Source of the DNA: CAYMDS01 sp964576705
GTDB lineage: Bacteria; Patescibacteriota; Microgenomatia; Levybacterales; UBA12049
Assembly (NCBI GenBank): GCA_964576705.1
Contig: CAZNVI010000001.1
Span: 22,031-86,030 of the forward strand
Direction of reading: 5' to 3'
DNA: 64,000 nt
In this document: piece by piece, positions 15,931 to 26,800 of the stretch
How the letters are laid out: each line of letters starts with the position of its first letter
Numbering within the stretch: the first letter of the stretch is position 1
Made by a program: the position numbers and the translations under genes
The notes under the pieces: model-generated
The model's input: only the letters and a program-made list of their open reading frames with translations
What the model was told of the DNA's origin: nothing
Database searches by the model: none

Positions 15931-18687
15931 ATGATTTCATTCTTCAACCGCTTTTTTAACTCCAATGACAATGAGATTAAAAAATTAAGTACTTTAGTAT
16001 CAGAAATAAATTCGCTTGAAAAATCAGTAATGAAATTAAAAGATAGTGATTTTTCGAAAAAGACGGCAGAGTTTAAAAAACGTATTAGTAAAGGTGAGAC
16101 CTTAGATTCAATTCTACCTGAAGCATTTGCGTTGACTAGAGAAGCAGCTCGTAGAACAGTGGGTTTAAGGCATTTTGATGTTCAATTAATGGCTTCGGCA
16201 GTACTCGCCCATGGAAAAATAGCTGAGCAGAAAACAGGGGAAGGAAAAACACTTTCAGCAGTCCCGGCTCTTTATTTACACAGTTTAAACGGAAAAAACG
16301 TTCACTTAGTTACAGTAAATGATTACCTGGCACGTCGGGATGCCGGATGGATGGGTCCGGTTTTTCATCTCTTGGGCGTTTCTGTTTCGTCGATTATACA
16401 TGACAAATCATATGTTTATGATCCTTCTTACATAGATGAGGAAGCCATCGATTACCGCTTGACTCATTTACGTTCTGTTTCACGTAAAGAGGCATACTTA
16501 TCTGACGTGACATATGGTATAAATTCGGAATTCGGTTTTGATTATTTGCGTGATAATATGGCACGCGATAAAGAGGAACTGGTGCAGCGTGATTATTATT
16601 ATGCAGTAGTAGATGAGGTGGATTCCGTATTAATAGATGAGGCCAGAACTCCTCATATTATTTCACAGCCAGATGAAGAACCGTCTTCTAAATATTATGA
16701 ATACGCAAAATTAGTAGATAGATTAACTCCTGAAATAGATTATAAAATTGACGAGAAATTACGTACAGCCCATCTTACGGATCATGGAATCGGAAAAATA
16801 GAAAAAATATACGGAATTTCCGATATTTATGAAAAAGAATTTGATACTGTATATCATTTGGAAGCAGCTCTTAAAGCACGTACGCTTTTTCAGAAAGAAA
16901 AAGATTATATCATCCGCGACAATGAAGTAATTCTGGTTGATGAATTTACAGGACGTCTCATGGAAGGCAGAAGACTATCTGAAGGCATTCACCAAGCGAT
17001 AGAAGCTAAAGAGGGCGTGTCTATTCAGCGTGAATCAAAAACCTTAGCTACAGTTTCTTTACAGAACTATTTCCGTATGTACACTCGATTATCCGGTATG
17101 ACCGGAACTGCTGTTACTGAAGCAGAAGAATTTCAGAAAATTTATAAATTAGATGTGGTCGTCATACCTACTAATAATAATATGATCAGAGCGGATGCTT
17201 CTGATGCTGTTTATAAAACAACGCGTGCGAAGTTGTCGGCAATTGTCGCAGAAATTCAGAAAGCGCATACCAAGGGACAACCTGTTTTAGTCGGAACGAC
17301 ATCAATTGATAAAAACGAAATCCTTTCGCAACTTCTTCGGAGGAAAGGCATAAGGCATGAGGTGTTAAACGCGAAAAATCATATCAGAGAAGCGCAGATT
17401 ATCGCTCAGGCAGGAAAGAAAAATGCTGTTACTGTGGCGACTAACATGGCAGGACGAGGCGTAGATATCATACTTGGTGGCGAAAGTCCGAAAGGTAAAG
17501 ATGGTAAGCCTCCAGCTAGCAAAGACTTGAAGCAATGGGAAAAAGATCATAAAGAGGTTTTGGAACTAGGCGGATTGTACGTGATAGGTACAGAGAGGCA
17601 CGAGTCGCGTCGTATCGATAATCAGTTACGCGGTAGATCAGGACGTCAAGGTGATCCCGGGGCAAGTAGATTCTATGTGTCTTTAGATGATGACATCATG
17701 AGACTTTTTGGAGGAGATCGGATATCAGGCCTTATGACCCGATTTAAAATGGAGGAAGATGTGCCTCTAGAACATCCTTTGGTATCCCGTTCTATAGAGC
17801 ATGCCCAGGTGAAAGTAGAAGGTTTTAATTTCGATATCAGAAAACATTTAGTCGAATATGATGATGTGTTAAATAAGCAAAGAGAAATAATTTATGGCTT
17901 AAGAAGGGAAGTTTTAAACCAGGAAATATCCAAAAAGTCTATTGATACTGATGGAAAAGACTTAAAGAGGGAGGTTTTAGAGAGGGTAGATAAAACGATT
18001 GACACTTTAGTAAATTTAGGGTCTATCGATATCGATCAGGATGGAAAGAATGAGTCGGTTAATGGAAAAATTCTCGAGAGATTTTTAACTATCATTCCTT
18101 TTGATGAAGCATCGCGTAAGCAACTAGAAAAACAACTAATGCAGTTTAATGACGTAAGTGAAAAATCGGATTTTCTGAAAAATATCGCCCATGATATTTA
18201 TGAGAAGAAAGAGAAACAATTTGGTAGCGAAATCAGTAGAAGCATGGAAAAGTTCGTCATCTTAGGATCCATTGATAGATTGTGGATGGATCATCTGAGT
18301 GCGATTGATGATTTAAGGGGAGGCATAGGTCTTCGCGGTTACGCGCAGAAAGATCCGCTTATCGAGTACAAAAACGAAGCGTTTAAAATGTTTGAACAAT
18401 TACTTTTCGCGATAGATGATGAGATAGTGAATAGAATTTATAAGATACAGGTACAAGCTCCGCATCATCAGCATCCGCACGTACACGCAAGTACGAATGA
18501 GGGAGAGATAGTAGAAAGCTTGGAGCGAAGAGCAGAAGGTAAGAAGCTTAGGGCAAAGAGTATGGGGCAAAGTGTTGAAGCGCAAGTTAATACATCTTCA
18601 GAAAAAAAACCTATTAAGTTAGGTCGAAATGATCCCTGCTGGTGTGGATCAGGAAAGAAGTACAAGCGCTGCCACTATCCTGACTAG
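15931..18687 (+). CDS. secA: Preprotein translocase ATPase SecA
   Basis: The motor that drives unfolded preproteins through SecYEG at the inner membrane. It is 918 aa, full length. Walker A reads QKTGEGKTLSA (about residues 99-109), the DEVDSVLIDEARTP block lies near 226-240, and VATNMAGRGVDI and QLRGRSGRQGDPG are in the second nucleotide-binding fold. The C-terminus keeps the SecB/zinc-binding signature DPCWCGSGKKYKRCH, preceded by a His-rich stretch (HHQHPHVH). It probably exports the large adhesins encoded just downstream. Confidence 0.98.
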   Translation: MISFFNRFFNSNDNEIKKLSTLVSEINSLEKSVMKLKDSDFSKKTAEFKKRISKGETLDSILPEAFALTREAARRTVGLRHFDVQLMASAVLAHGKIAEQKTGEGKTLSAVPALYLHSLNGKNVHLVTVNDYLARRDAGWMGPVFHLLGVSVSSIIHDKSYVYDPSYIDEEAIDYRLTHLRSVSRKEAYLSDVTYGINSEFGFDYLRDNMARDKEELVQRDYYYAVVDEVDSVLIDEARTPHIISQPDEEPSSKYYEYAKLVDRLTPEIDYKIDEKLRTAHLTDHGIGKIEKIYGISDIYEKEFDTVYHLEAALKARTLFQKEKDYIIRDNEVILVDEFTGRLMEGRRLSEGIHQAIEAKEGVSIQRESKTLATVSLQNYFRMYTRLSGMTGTAVTEAEEFQKIYKLDVVVIPTNNNMIRADASDAVYKTTRAKLSAIVAEIQKAHTKGQPVLVGTTSIDKNEILSQLLRRKGIRHEVLNAKNHIREAQIIAQAGKKNAVTVATNMAGRGVDIILGGESPKGKDGKPPASKDLKQWEKDHKEVLELGGLYVIGTERHESRRIDNQLRGRSGRQGDPGASRFYVSLDDDIMRLFGGDRISGLMTRFKMEEDVPLEHPLVSRSIEHAQVKVEGFNFDIRKHLVEYDDVLNKQREIIYGLRREVLNQEISKKSIDTDGKDLKREVLERVDKTIDTLVNLGSIDIDQDGKNESVNGKILERFLTIIPFDEASRKQLEKQLMQFNDVSEKSDFLKNIAHDIYEKKEKQFGSEISRSMEKFVILGSIDRLWMDHLSAIDDLRGGIGLRGYAQKDPLIEYKNEAFKMFEQLLFAIDDEIVNRIYKIQVQAPHHQHPHVHASTNEGEIVESLERRAEGKKLRAKSMGQSVEAQVNTSSEKKPIKLGRNDPCWCGSGKKYKRCHYPD

Positions 18688-18692
18688 TAAAG

Positions 18693-18720
18693 CGCAGTCC
18701 TGAGCCTGTCGAAGGATAAG
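18693..18720. repeat. Short palindromic repeat after secA
   Basis: CAGTCCTGAGCCTGTCGAAGGA is a reverse-orientation member of the TTCGACAAGCTCAG repeat family seen in the secA leader and between groS and groL. Confidence 0.5.
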
Positions 18721-18745
18721 AAGTGCCATTACCCGAATTAAATAA

Positions 18746-19297
18746 ATGAACATACCTCCAAATGCGAAAAGGGTTTTTAAGGGAATAATTTTTGATGTGT
18801 ATCATTGGGATCAGGAAGTGTTTGATGGATCTACTGAAACATTCGAGATGCTGAAGCGCCCGAACACGATAGAGATAATCGCGACCAGAAATAATAAGAT
18901 TTTACTTTCACACCAGTCACAGCCAAATAAACACGATTTTTACTCGCCTTTCGGCGGGCGTGCTGAGGAAAATGAAGAACCATTGTTCACTGCGAAAAGG
19001 GAATTATTAGAAGAATCAGGTTTATCATCAAATGATTGGGAATTGTTGAAGATCTATGAACCGATACATAAAATGGATTGGCAGATTTATTTGTATGTCG
19101 CGAGAAACTGCGAAAAGACGAATGAACAGAAACTAGATGCAGGTGAGAAAATAGAAATTATAGAATGTACTTTCGAAGAGTTTATTAATATAGTAGAGTC
19201 TGAAAAATATTGGGGAAATGAGTTAGTTTTAGATATTTTAAAGATGAAAGGAAAAGGAACACTCGAAGAGTTCAGGAAGAAGTTATTTTTTAGCTGA
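18746..19297 (+). CDS. Nudix hydrolase
   Basis: A 183-aa Nudix-fold pyrophosphohydrolase. The Nudix box is complete (FGGRAEENEEP then RELLEESGL, about residues 72-95), so a nucleoside-diphosphate-linked substrate is expected. The form resembles ADP-ribose pyrophosphatase-like proteins (VYHWDQEVFDGSTETFEMLKR opening), but the substrate is not certain. Its last codons (KKLFFS, stop TGA) overlap a fragment homologous, on the other strand, to the 3' end of the glycosyltransferase gene at 30706. This suggests the 3' end was made by a rearrangement. Confidence 0.85.
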   Translation: MNIPPNAKRVFKGIIFDVYHWDQEVFDGSTETFEMLKRPNTIEIIATRNNKILLSHQSQPNKHDFYSPFGGRAEENEEPLFTAKRELLEESGLSSNDWELLKIYEPIHKMDWQIYLYVARNCEKTNEQKLDAGEKIEIIECTFEEFINIVESEKYWGNELVLDILKMKGKGTLEEFRKKLFFS

Positions 19298-19321
19298 GAC
19301 GTCGATTTTCCAAATAGGGCT
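19280..19321 (-). pseudogene. Remnant of a glycosyltransferase 3' end
   Basis: 42 bp match 30703-30744 at 40 of 42 positions. Read on the minus strand it encodes SPIWKIDVSAKK-stop, against SPIWEIDVSTKK-stop at the end of the GT2 gene. No homology continues upstream, so only the tail of a lost paralogue remains. Confidence 0.65.
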
Positions 19322-19466
19322 GCGTGATAGTCTACTTAGGTGACAGTTTAATTTAATACTAAATAATAAAAATCATATTATAATTTATTGTTATTGTACC
19401 CAGAATACAGCATAGATTCCTAATAATTGCTTTGTAATTACTTATCGTTTCTGTTATCCTAAAATC

Positions 19467-19484
19467 AGACGTTCTTTTACGTCT
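19467..19484 (+). promoter_or_regulatory. Hairpin just ahead of the first adhesin gene
   Basis: AGACGT-TCTTTT-ACGTCT forms a perfect 6-bp stem ending 5 nt before the ATG at 19490. It could modulate translation initiation. A TGT-TATCCT -10-like word sits just upstream (19452-19460). Confidence 0.35.
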
Positions 19485-19489
19485 TACTT

Positions 19490-22400
19490 ATGTTGGAAAA
19501 GCTTAAAGTCTATTTCCTGCGTCCTAGATTTACATTAAGTAGATTGCAATTTAACCTAATAGCTGTAATATTTATATCTTTTGGCTTAACTATCGGTGTC
19601 TATCTTACTCTCTCAAATTTCATTCCCCGCATTTTCGCATCTGCATCGCCTTGGACGCAGACAGACTGGAGCGGGGGAACTTCTTCCGGAACTGTTAATT
19701 CTACGGTCACAACCTCTTCTGAAGTTTCAAATACTGATCCAACTACTTCAGTAGGAGATATTACTCTTGCGACAAATACGGGTTGGTATAACTCGTCGTG
19801 GAAGTATAGAAGAAAGCTAACTCTTGATAATACTACGTCTAATCTAGGGGTTACATCAGAAGCATTAACCGATTTTCCGGTTCTTGTTGTTTTGACCTCC
19901 TCAAATATCGACTATTCAAACACACAAAATTCTGGTCAAGACTTAAGATTCACAGATTCTAATGGCACAACGCTTCTTTCTTATGAAATAGAGAAATGGG
20001 ACGAATCTGGAACTTCTTATGTGTGGGTAAAAGTCCCGCAAATAGACATAAACTCCAGTACAGACTACATTTATATGTATTACGGAAATTCGGGTGCTTC
20101 GGATGCACAATCGGCAACAAATGTTTGGGATAGCTCATACAAAATGGTTCAACATTTTGCAGAAACTTCAGGAACTACAACTTCTGACTCCACTTCAAAC
20201 GATAATGACGGAGCCAAAGTTTCGTCTACACAACCAGCATCTACAACAAGTGGAAGGATAGGTAATGCGCAGTCGTTTAGTAACAACCAAACCGATTTTA
20301 TTACTTGTGGAACCAATAATGTTCCCACAACTTCGCCTGTAACTTTAGAAGCTTGGGCATACTATGCGGCAGATCAACCTGGTGGTTATTATTCCTATGT
20401 CATGCAACTGGGTAATTACAATAATGATATCTTTGCCATGGCTAGAGAAGCAGGAACGAACCTATTGTATTATCCGCAAGCGGGACAAATACGAACTGGA
20501 CCCGTGCTAGCTACAGGGCAATGGCTTCACCAAGTAATAGTTTTTAATTCAAGTCCTCCGTATGTGGCGTTTTATATTAATGGCGTGTCTCAATCCGTAA
20601 CACAACCTTCAGCACCCGTAGCTCCGGGAAGCGCAGTTTGTAATATTGGAAGGTACAATGGTCCAAATTGGTACATATACGGCTTGATCGACGAAGTTCG
20701 TATTTCAAGCTCTGTTAGAAGTGCAGCTTATGTTGCAGCCTCATATCATTCTGAGACAAATGATTTTGTTAGTTTTGAGTCTCAAGTTGGAACCTACGCT
20801 TCGTCAGGAACTCTTACTTCAAACATTCTTGATTCAGAACAGCTTTCGGCTTGGGGAACTTTAACTTACTCAGGCAGTGGTTCAACAATAGGGGTAAAGG
20901 TCCGAAGTTCTAATTCTTCAACCATGTCTGGAGCTGATGATTGGTCATCTTGTTCTTCTGTCTCTTCGGGAACTGATCTGTCATCTACTGATTGTGCAAC
21001 CGATGGAGAAAGATACATCCAGTACCAAGTTATTCTATCGACAGCAGATCAGACAACAACACCCACTTTTCAGGATATCTCAATAGCTTTCTCTTCTTAT
21101 GACACTACTTCCCCTACCACCAACGCTTCATCTATCAGTATGGCTACAGCTTCAAGCGGTGGAAGAAGTATCTCAAGTAATGGTTGGAATAACGCTTCCG
21201 GTCCTTACTTCTCATGGACAGCTGGAGCGGATAATGTAGGAGGATCAGGGCTAAAAGGATATTGTCTTTATCTGGGAACCGATAGCGCCGGTAATCCCGC
21301 TACGGCAAAAGGCGTGCTTGGCACATCTCCCGTATCTACGACAGGCTCAACTTGTCAATTTATCGCTTCTTCAACGAATATAGATTTGAATACAAGTGGG
21401 TATTTGGGATCTGCATTAACTGATGGATCGACCTACTATCTAAATATTAAAGCAATTGATAATGGGAGTAATGTATTTTCTGGGTCATCTGCTCAATTTC
21501 AATTTAGACAAGACGCTACAGCACCGACTAATGTTTCATATATCTCTGCGGCTTCAGGAAGCTTCGGTAATGTTGCGGACATGAACTTCAACTGGCCGGT
21601 ATCAGGAGGAAGTGCTGCATCAGATAGTAACGCGGGAGTTCTTGGCTATCAATACCAGCTCAACTCATCATCAGGAACCTGGAAAGGAACGAATACGTCA
21701 TCTACCTGTAGTCTGGATTATATTCCTGCCGCAACTGCAAATTATACATTTACTGCTGATGATGAAGACGATGTGCAAACTGGGACGAATGTCATTTATT
21801 TTAGAACTGTCGATTCATCTTGCAGTACTTCATCAAGCTCAACTTATAGAACTGCCTCTATTTCATACGGAGGAGCAGCGCCGACGTTTGCAGTCTCATG
21901 TGATTCTACGTCTGGTGTTGCAGTTGCACCTTCAAGCGCTACTTCAAACTCTTTCGAACTTGTATGGGATGACGCGACTCCTTCATCGGGAAGAACTGTG
22001 AGTAAGTATTACTACATGATTAATACATCTCCGCCTTCAACTCTTTCAACCATTATATCAAATACTTCAACGTATATTTCAAATAACACAAATACATCGG
22101 TAGGCGTAGGAGCACTAACAGGATCGGTGCGAGGATCCAATACGGTATACGTAGTCGCGGTAGATGACGCAGATAATTACTCAGGAAGCAATTGTGTTAA
22201 AGGTACATACACGCTAAATTCCACCAATCCTGATCCGCCTCTCAATCTGGCAGCGACAGACGCTTCGGTGAAAGCATCATCTCTGTGGCGTGTTTCATTG
22301 GGTTGGACTGTGCCAGCCTATAAGGGTACAGGCTCACTTACTTATAAAATTCAACGATCCATAGATAATTCAATCTGGACAGACGTAACTATCACAACCG

Positions 22401-23776
22401 GTACTTCATACATTGATACAGTTAGTGAGTCAAGGCTTTACTACTGGAGGGTAGGAGCTTATGACACAAGTTCAGATTCTCAGTCCAATCCATCATACGC
22501 AACTGCTGTCTCACTTACTCCAAAAGGCACATATACGGATGCGTCATCACTCTCCTCAGGCCCAACAGTTTCAAGTATTACGACGAAAAAAGCGAAAATT
22601 ACCTGGTCGACCGGTAGAAGCTCTGATTCTAAAATTCAATATGGTACGAAATCAGGAGATTACTTTACAGAAGAGCCCAGTAACTCAGTTCAGACAACCG
22701 ATCATACTATAAATTTGACCAATCTTTCTCCTGGTACTACCTACTATTACAAAGCGAAATGGACTGATGAAGACGGGAATACCGGGATTTCTTCAGAAAA
22801 AACATTTACGACAGAACCAAAGCCATTGGTAACCGAACCGAATCCTAAGTCGCTTTCTCTTACTACAGCCACTATAGAGTATACAGTGAAAGGAGCAAGC
22901 AAAGTGAAATTTTATTATGGTAAGACCACGGGATTTGGCACGACTAAAGATGTAAGTACTTCAATAACGGAAACAACCTATACTACGACCCTTGAAGATT
23001 TAGAAGATGGTGTTAAATATTTCTACAGAATTAATACTTTTGATACAGATGGGACTGAATATGAAGGAGATGTGCAGTCTTTTACTACTTTACCCAGACC
23101 GCGAATTTCTGAAGTTCGTATTCAGCAGGTAGCTAAAACCGCTCAACCTACAGCTCTCATTACGTGGAACACTAATACGGAAGTATCAAGCATAATAACT
23201 TATTTTCCTCAAGGACAGTCTGACGAAGCGCGAGATGAAGTTAATATAGCATTGAAAATAGGTGAACATCAGATGATTATAAGAGGTCTTCTACCTCAAA
23301 CAAAGTATTCGCTTATTGTAAAAGGCCGTGATAAAGCGGGAAATGAGGCTGAATCAGACTTACATACGTTTACTACAGCCACAGATACCAGACCCCCGCA
23401 GGTTACTGATTTAAAAGTAGAAGGAACGAGTACTTCAAAGACTGCGGGTAGCGGAGGACAGAATCAAAAATCACAACTTGTGATATCGTGGAATACAGAT
23501 GAGGCAGCAACTTCACAAATAGAGTACGGAGAAGGTACAGGAACTTCTTATGCCCAGAAAACGCAAGAAGATTCAAAACTCACATTCAATCATGTTGTCG
23601 TAATTTCAGGACTCACTCCCTCAAAAGTTTACCACTTGCGAGTGATTGGCAAAGATAAAGCAGGCAACATCGGAAACTCTATAGATACGGTGACTATTAC
23701 ACCGAAATCCAGTGACAATGCATTAGATCTTGTCATTACCAACTTACAGCAGATATTTGGATTTATAGGGAGATAG
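19490..23776 (+). CDS. Giant surface protein: DUF2341 + LamG-like + Ig/FN3-type modules
   Basis: A 1428-aa exported protein. The signal/TM segment (about 21-43) ends in FASASPWTQTDWSGG. Next come a DUF2341-type module (about 98-215; NSSWKYRRKLTLDN, YIYMYYGNSG) and a concanavalin/LamG-like lectin fold (about 220-415; LIDEVRISSSVRSAAYV). Several Ser/Thr-rich Ig-like modules and at least three fibronectin-III-like repeats (about 930-1400; LSPGTTYYYKAKWTDEDGN) follow. It ends in KSSDNALDLVITNLQQIFGF without an LPXTG motif or TM helix, so anchoring may be via the N-terminal helix. Glycan binding and attachment is the likely role. The neighbour at 23825 is a paralogue. Confidence 0.8.
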   Translation: MLEKLKVYFLRPRFTLSRLQFNLIAVIFISFGLTIGVYLTLSNFIPRIFASASPWTQTDWSGGTSSGTVNSTVTTSSEVSNTDPTTSVGDITLATNTGWYNSSWKYRRKLTLDNTTSNLGVTSEALTDFPVLVVLTSSNIDYSNTQNSGQDLRFTDSNGTTLLSYEIEKWDESGTSYVWVKVPQIDINSSTDYIYMYYGNSGASDAQSATNVWDSSYKMVQHFAETSGTTTSDSTSNDNDGAKVSSTQPASTTSGRIGNAQSFSNNQTDFITCGTNNVPTTSPVTLEAWAYYAADQPGGYYSYVMQLGNYNNDIFAMAREAGTNLLYYPQAGQIRTGPVLATGQWLHQVIVFNSSPPYVAFYINGVSQSVTQPSAPVAPGSAVCNIGRYNGPNWYIYGLIDEVRISSSVRSAAYVAASYHSETNDFVSFESQVGTYASSGTLTSNILDSEQLSAWGTLTYSGSGSTIGVKVRSSNSSTMSGADDWSSCSSVSSGTDLSSTDCATDGERYIQYQVILSTADQTTTPTFQDISIAFSSYDTTSPTTNASSISMATASSGGRSISSNGWNNASGPYFSWTAGADNVGGSGLKGYCLYLGTDSAGNPATAKGVLGTSPVSTTGSTCQFIASSTNIDLNTSGYLGSALTDGSTYYLNIKAIDNGSNVFSGSSAQFQFRQDATAPTNVSYISAASGSFGNVADMNFNWPVSGGSAASDSNAGVLGYQYQLNSSSGTWKGTNTSSTCSLDYIPAATANYTFTADDEDDVQTGTNVIYFRTVDSSCSTSSSSTYRTASISYGGAAPTFAVSCDSTSGVAVAPSSATSNSFELVWDDATPSSGRTVSKYYYMINTSPPSTLSTIISNTSTYISNNTNTSVGVGALTGSVRGSNTVYVVAVDDADNYSGSNCVKGTYTLNSTNPDPPLNLAATDASVKASSLWRVSLGWTVPAYKGTGSLTYKIQRSIDNSIWTDVTITTGTSYIDTVSESRLYYWRVGAYDTSSDSQSNPSYATAVSLTPKGTYTDASSLSSGPTVSSITTKKAKITWSTGRSSDSKIQYGTKSGDYFTEEPSNSVQTTDHTINLTNLSPGTTYYYKAKWTDEDGNTGISSEKTFTTEPKPLVTEPNPKSLSLTTATIEYTVKGASKVKFYYGKTTGFGTTKDVSTSITETTYTTTLEDLEDGVKYFYRINTFDTDGTEYEGDVQSFTTLPRPRISEVRIQQVAKTAQPTALITWNTNTEVSSIITYFPQGQSDEARDEVNIALKIGEHQMIIRGLLPQTKYSLIVKGRDKAGNEAESDLHTFTTATDTRPPQVTDLKVEGTSTSKTAGSGGQNQKSQLVISWNTDEAATSQIEYGEGTGTSYAQKTQEDSKLTFNHVVVISGLTPSKVYHLRVIGKDKAGNIGNSIDTVTITPKSSDNALDLVITNLQQIFGFIGR
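23650..23776 (+). repeat. Near-identical 127-bp 3' patch, copy 1
   Basis: Matches 27570-27696 with about 5 differences in 127 bp, while the neighbouring parts of the two adhesin genes are clearly more diverged. This fits gene conversion or selection on the shared C-terminus. Confidence 0.7.
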
Positions 23777-23824
23777 AAATGGTTATACAAACATGTATTT
23801 AGTGTAATTTAAAAAAAAAGAGAT

Positions 23825-26800
23825 ATGAGGATAATTAAAAACATTTTATACCATCTGTTATTTAGAAAACTGACTCTTGCTAAGTGGCAGTGGAATATAT
23901 GGGCTGTGTTTATCTTCTTCTTTGGTGCGGGTTTTTCACTGTTTATATTTACTAAAGAAATACTACTGCCAAATGTTTTTGCAGCTACAAATCCCTGGAC
24001 GCAGACTGACTGGAGCGGCGGAACATCAAGCGGAGTTGTAACTGGCACAGTGACTACATATGATTCTGCAAATAGTGTTAATACATCAACAAGCGGTCAA
24101 ATATCACTGGCAAGTGTAGAAGAGGCATCAAATACTGATTTTGAAACTAACCTTACAGGTTGGGCAGGAGGTGTCGCTCCTAATTCAATTTCTGGGCTTC
24201 GCTTTTGGTACAAAGCTGATGCTATCAGTGGACTTTCAGATGGAGCAAATGTATCTAGCTGGACAGATTCTTCAGGAAACGGTTATACCGCAACCCAAAA
24301 TGGCGCTACAGCAGTACCAATCTACAAAGAAAACATTTTGAATGGCAAACCCGTAGTAAGATTTGGTACTTCGGCTATAACATCGTTAGTTGTAGCGTCA
24401 CAAACTCTCTCAAACAGAACCCAATTTGCAGTTGTCACTAAGAACGGAGATCCACAAGGTTCATACCATTCTGTAATTTTGCAAATGGGAGCTCCTTACT
24501 ACCAATTTTACTCTCCTTCGGGTAGTTCAGTTATGGTTTATTACCCTGCAGGCGCAATAAATGGAGATACATTTTCAGGAACACAGCTGCTCGTAGGAAA
24601 AACAGGACCTTCAGGAAGTGTTTTTTACATGAATGGCGTGCAAAAAGGAACAAGTGGCGCTACTGGTTCAAGTATTACAGACGCATTTCAAATAGGTTCG
24701 TATACACCTGGAAATTATGGCTTAAAAGGTGATATAGCAGAAATAATTATGTTTGATTCGGCGTTATCAGATGCTGATAGAAAAAGTATTGAGGCCTATT
24801 TGCAAGCTAAATACGCCGTATCCTCAGAAAGTGTAACAATCACAAGAGACACTGGAACAAAATATGCTGGTTTAGCTTCATTAAAAGCTGTTGCTGGTAC
24901 TAATGGTGGAAATATCACACAGACCATAAACGTCGGAGATACTAATAACTATCTAATGTCTGCGTACGTATACACAGATGGATCTAGTGTAAGTAGTTCG
25001 GATGTAGAGCTTTATTACAACAATGCTGTTGTTTCATCAACCTTTACATCAGTTGGCTCAGGGTGGTATAGAATGACGGGGAATATAACAGGCGCAAATG
25101 CAAATAGATTGTATGGATTTCAAGTTAAAGCAAGCAAAACTGTCTATGTCGATAATTTTAGCGTTAACTCATATGCGGTCTCAGGTACTCTCACCTCAAA
25201 TATTTTTGATAGCGAGCAGTTATCTGCTTGGGGTACATTAACATATACCTCTTCAGGTTCTACTGTGTCAGTGAAAGCAAGAACTTCTAATTCGTCAACC
25301 ATGGTAGGGGCTACTGATTTTGCTTCATGTAACGCAATTACTTCAGGGACAGATATTTCATCAAATAACTGCGTGACAGACGGTCATCGGTATCTTCAGT
25401 ACCAGATAACCCTTTCTACATCGGATCAGACAACTACTCCAACATTTTCAGATATTTCAATAGGGTTTAGCTCGTTCGATACGACTGCACCGACGACGAA
25501 TGCTTCATCGATTACTATGGCTGTTTCATCTGGGGGAAGAAGTATATCAAGTAATGGTTGGAATAATGCTACCGGACCATATTTCTCTTTTACTGCAGGA
25601 TCTGATAATGTAGGAGGATCCGGACTAAAAGGATATTGCTTGTATCTTGGTACAGATTCAGCCGGTAACCCGTCAACTGCCAAAGGAGTACTTGGTACTT
25701 CTCCCCTGTCTACAACAGGTTCAACCTGTCAATTTATTATCTCCACAACCAACGTCAATCTGTCAACCGTAGGATACCTTGGTTCTTCACTTACCAATGG
25801 ATCAACATACTATCTCAATATCAAAGCCATAGATAACGGAAACAACATATTCGGGGGTTCATCTGCACAGTTTCAATTCAGACAAGACGCTGTAGCACCG
25901 ACTAATGTTTCATACGTATCAGCTCCATCGATAGTATTTGGAAACATAGACGATATGAATTTCTCTTGGCCGACGAGTGGCGGAAGTGCTGCAAGCGATG
26001 CCAACTCAGGAGTTATAGGATGGCAGTATTCGCTGGATTCAGGATCCACTTGGCGTGGCCCTGATACCGAGTCTACACTCGGAATAACCTATATAGAAGA
26101 TGATGGTAGTACAAGTAGTCACACACTTTCTGATGCAGCAGACGGTTCTGACATAGCAGAGGGTATAAATACTGTTTACCTAAGGACAGTAGACGAAGCA
26201 GGAAACTTCTCTTCCGGTTCAACTTATCGTACAGCACCTCTTAATTTCGGCGGTGAAGCACCAAGCTTTGCCATAGCGTGTGATTTAACTTCCGGTATTA
26301 CAGTAACGCCTTCAACATCCACTTCAAATTTATTTGCCTTGTCTTGGGACAGTGCCGCCGCTACAGGCGGAAACTCAGTTGCAGGTTATTACTATATGAT
26401 AAATACAAGCCCACCATCAACGCTCTCAACTCTTGAGAGCAATAGCACTTCATACATAGCAACTTCAGCTACAAGTGTATCTGCCACTAAGCTGACAGGA
26501 TCTGTCAAGGGAACTAATACTGTATATGTAGTTGCTTACGATGATGATAATAATTATTCTCAAAGCAATTGTATAAAGGGTATATACACGCTAAATTCCA
26601 CACTTCCTGACCCGGTAGCAAGCCTTTCTGTCTCAGACGCGTCGATCAAATCAGATGAATTATGGAGAGCTTCTCTTACTTGGAGCGANNNNNNNNNNNN
26701 NNNNNNNNNNNNNNNNNNNNNNNNNNNNNNNNNNNNNNNNNNNNNNNNNNNNNNNNNNNNNNNNNNNNNNNNNNNNNNNNNNNNNNNNATGTAATTATTC

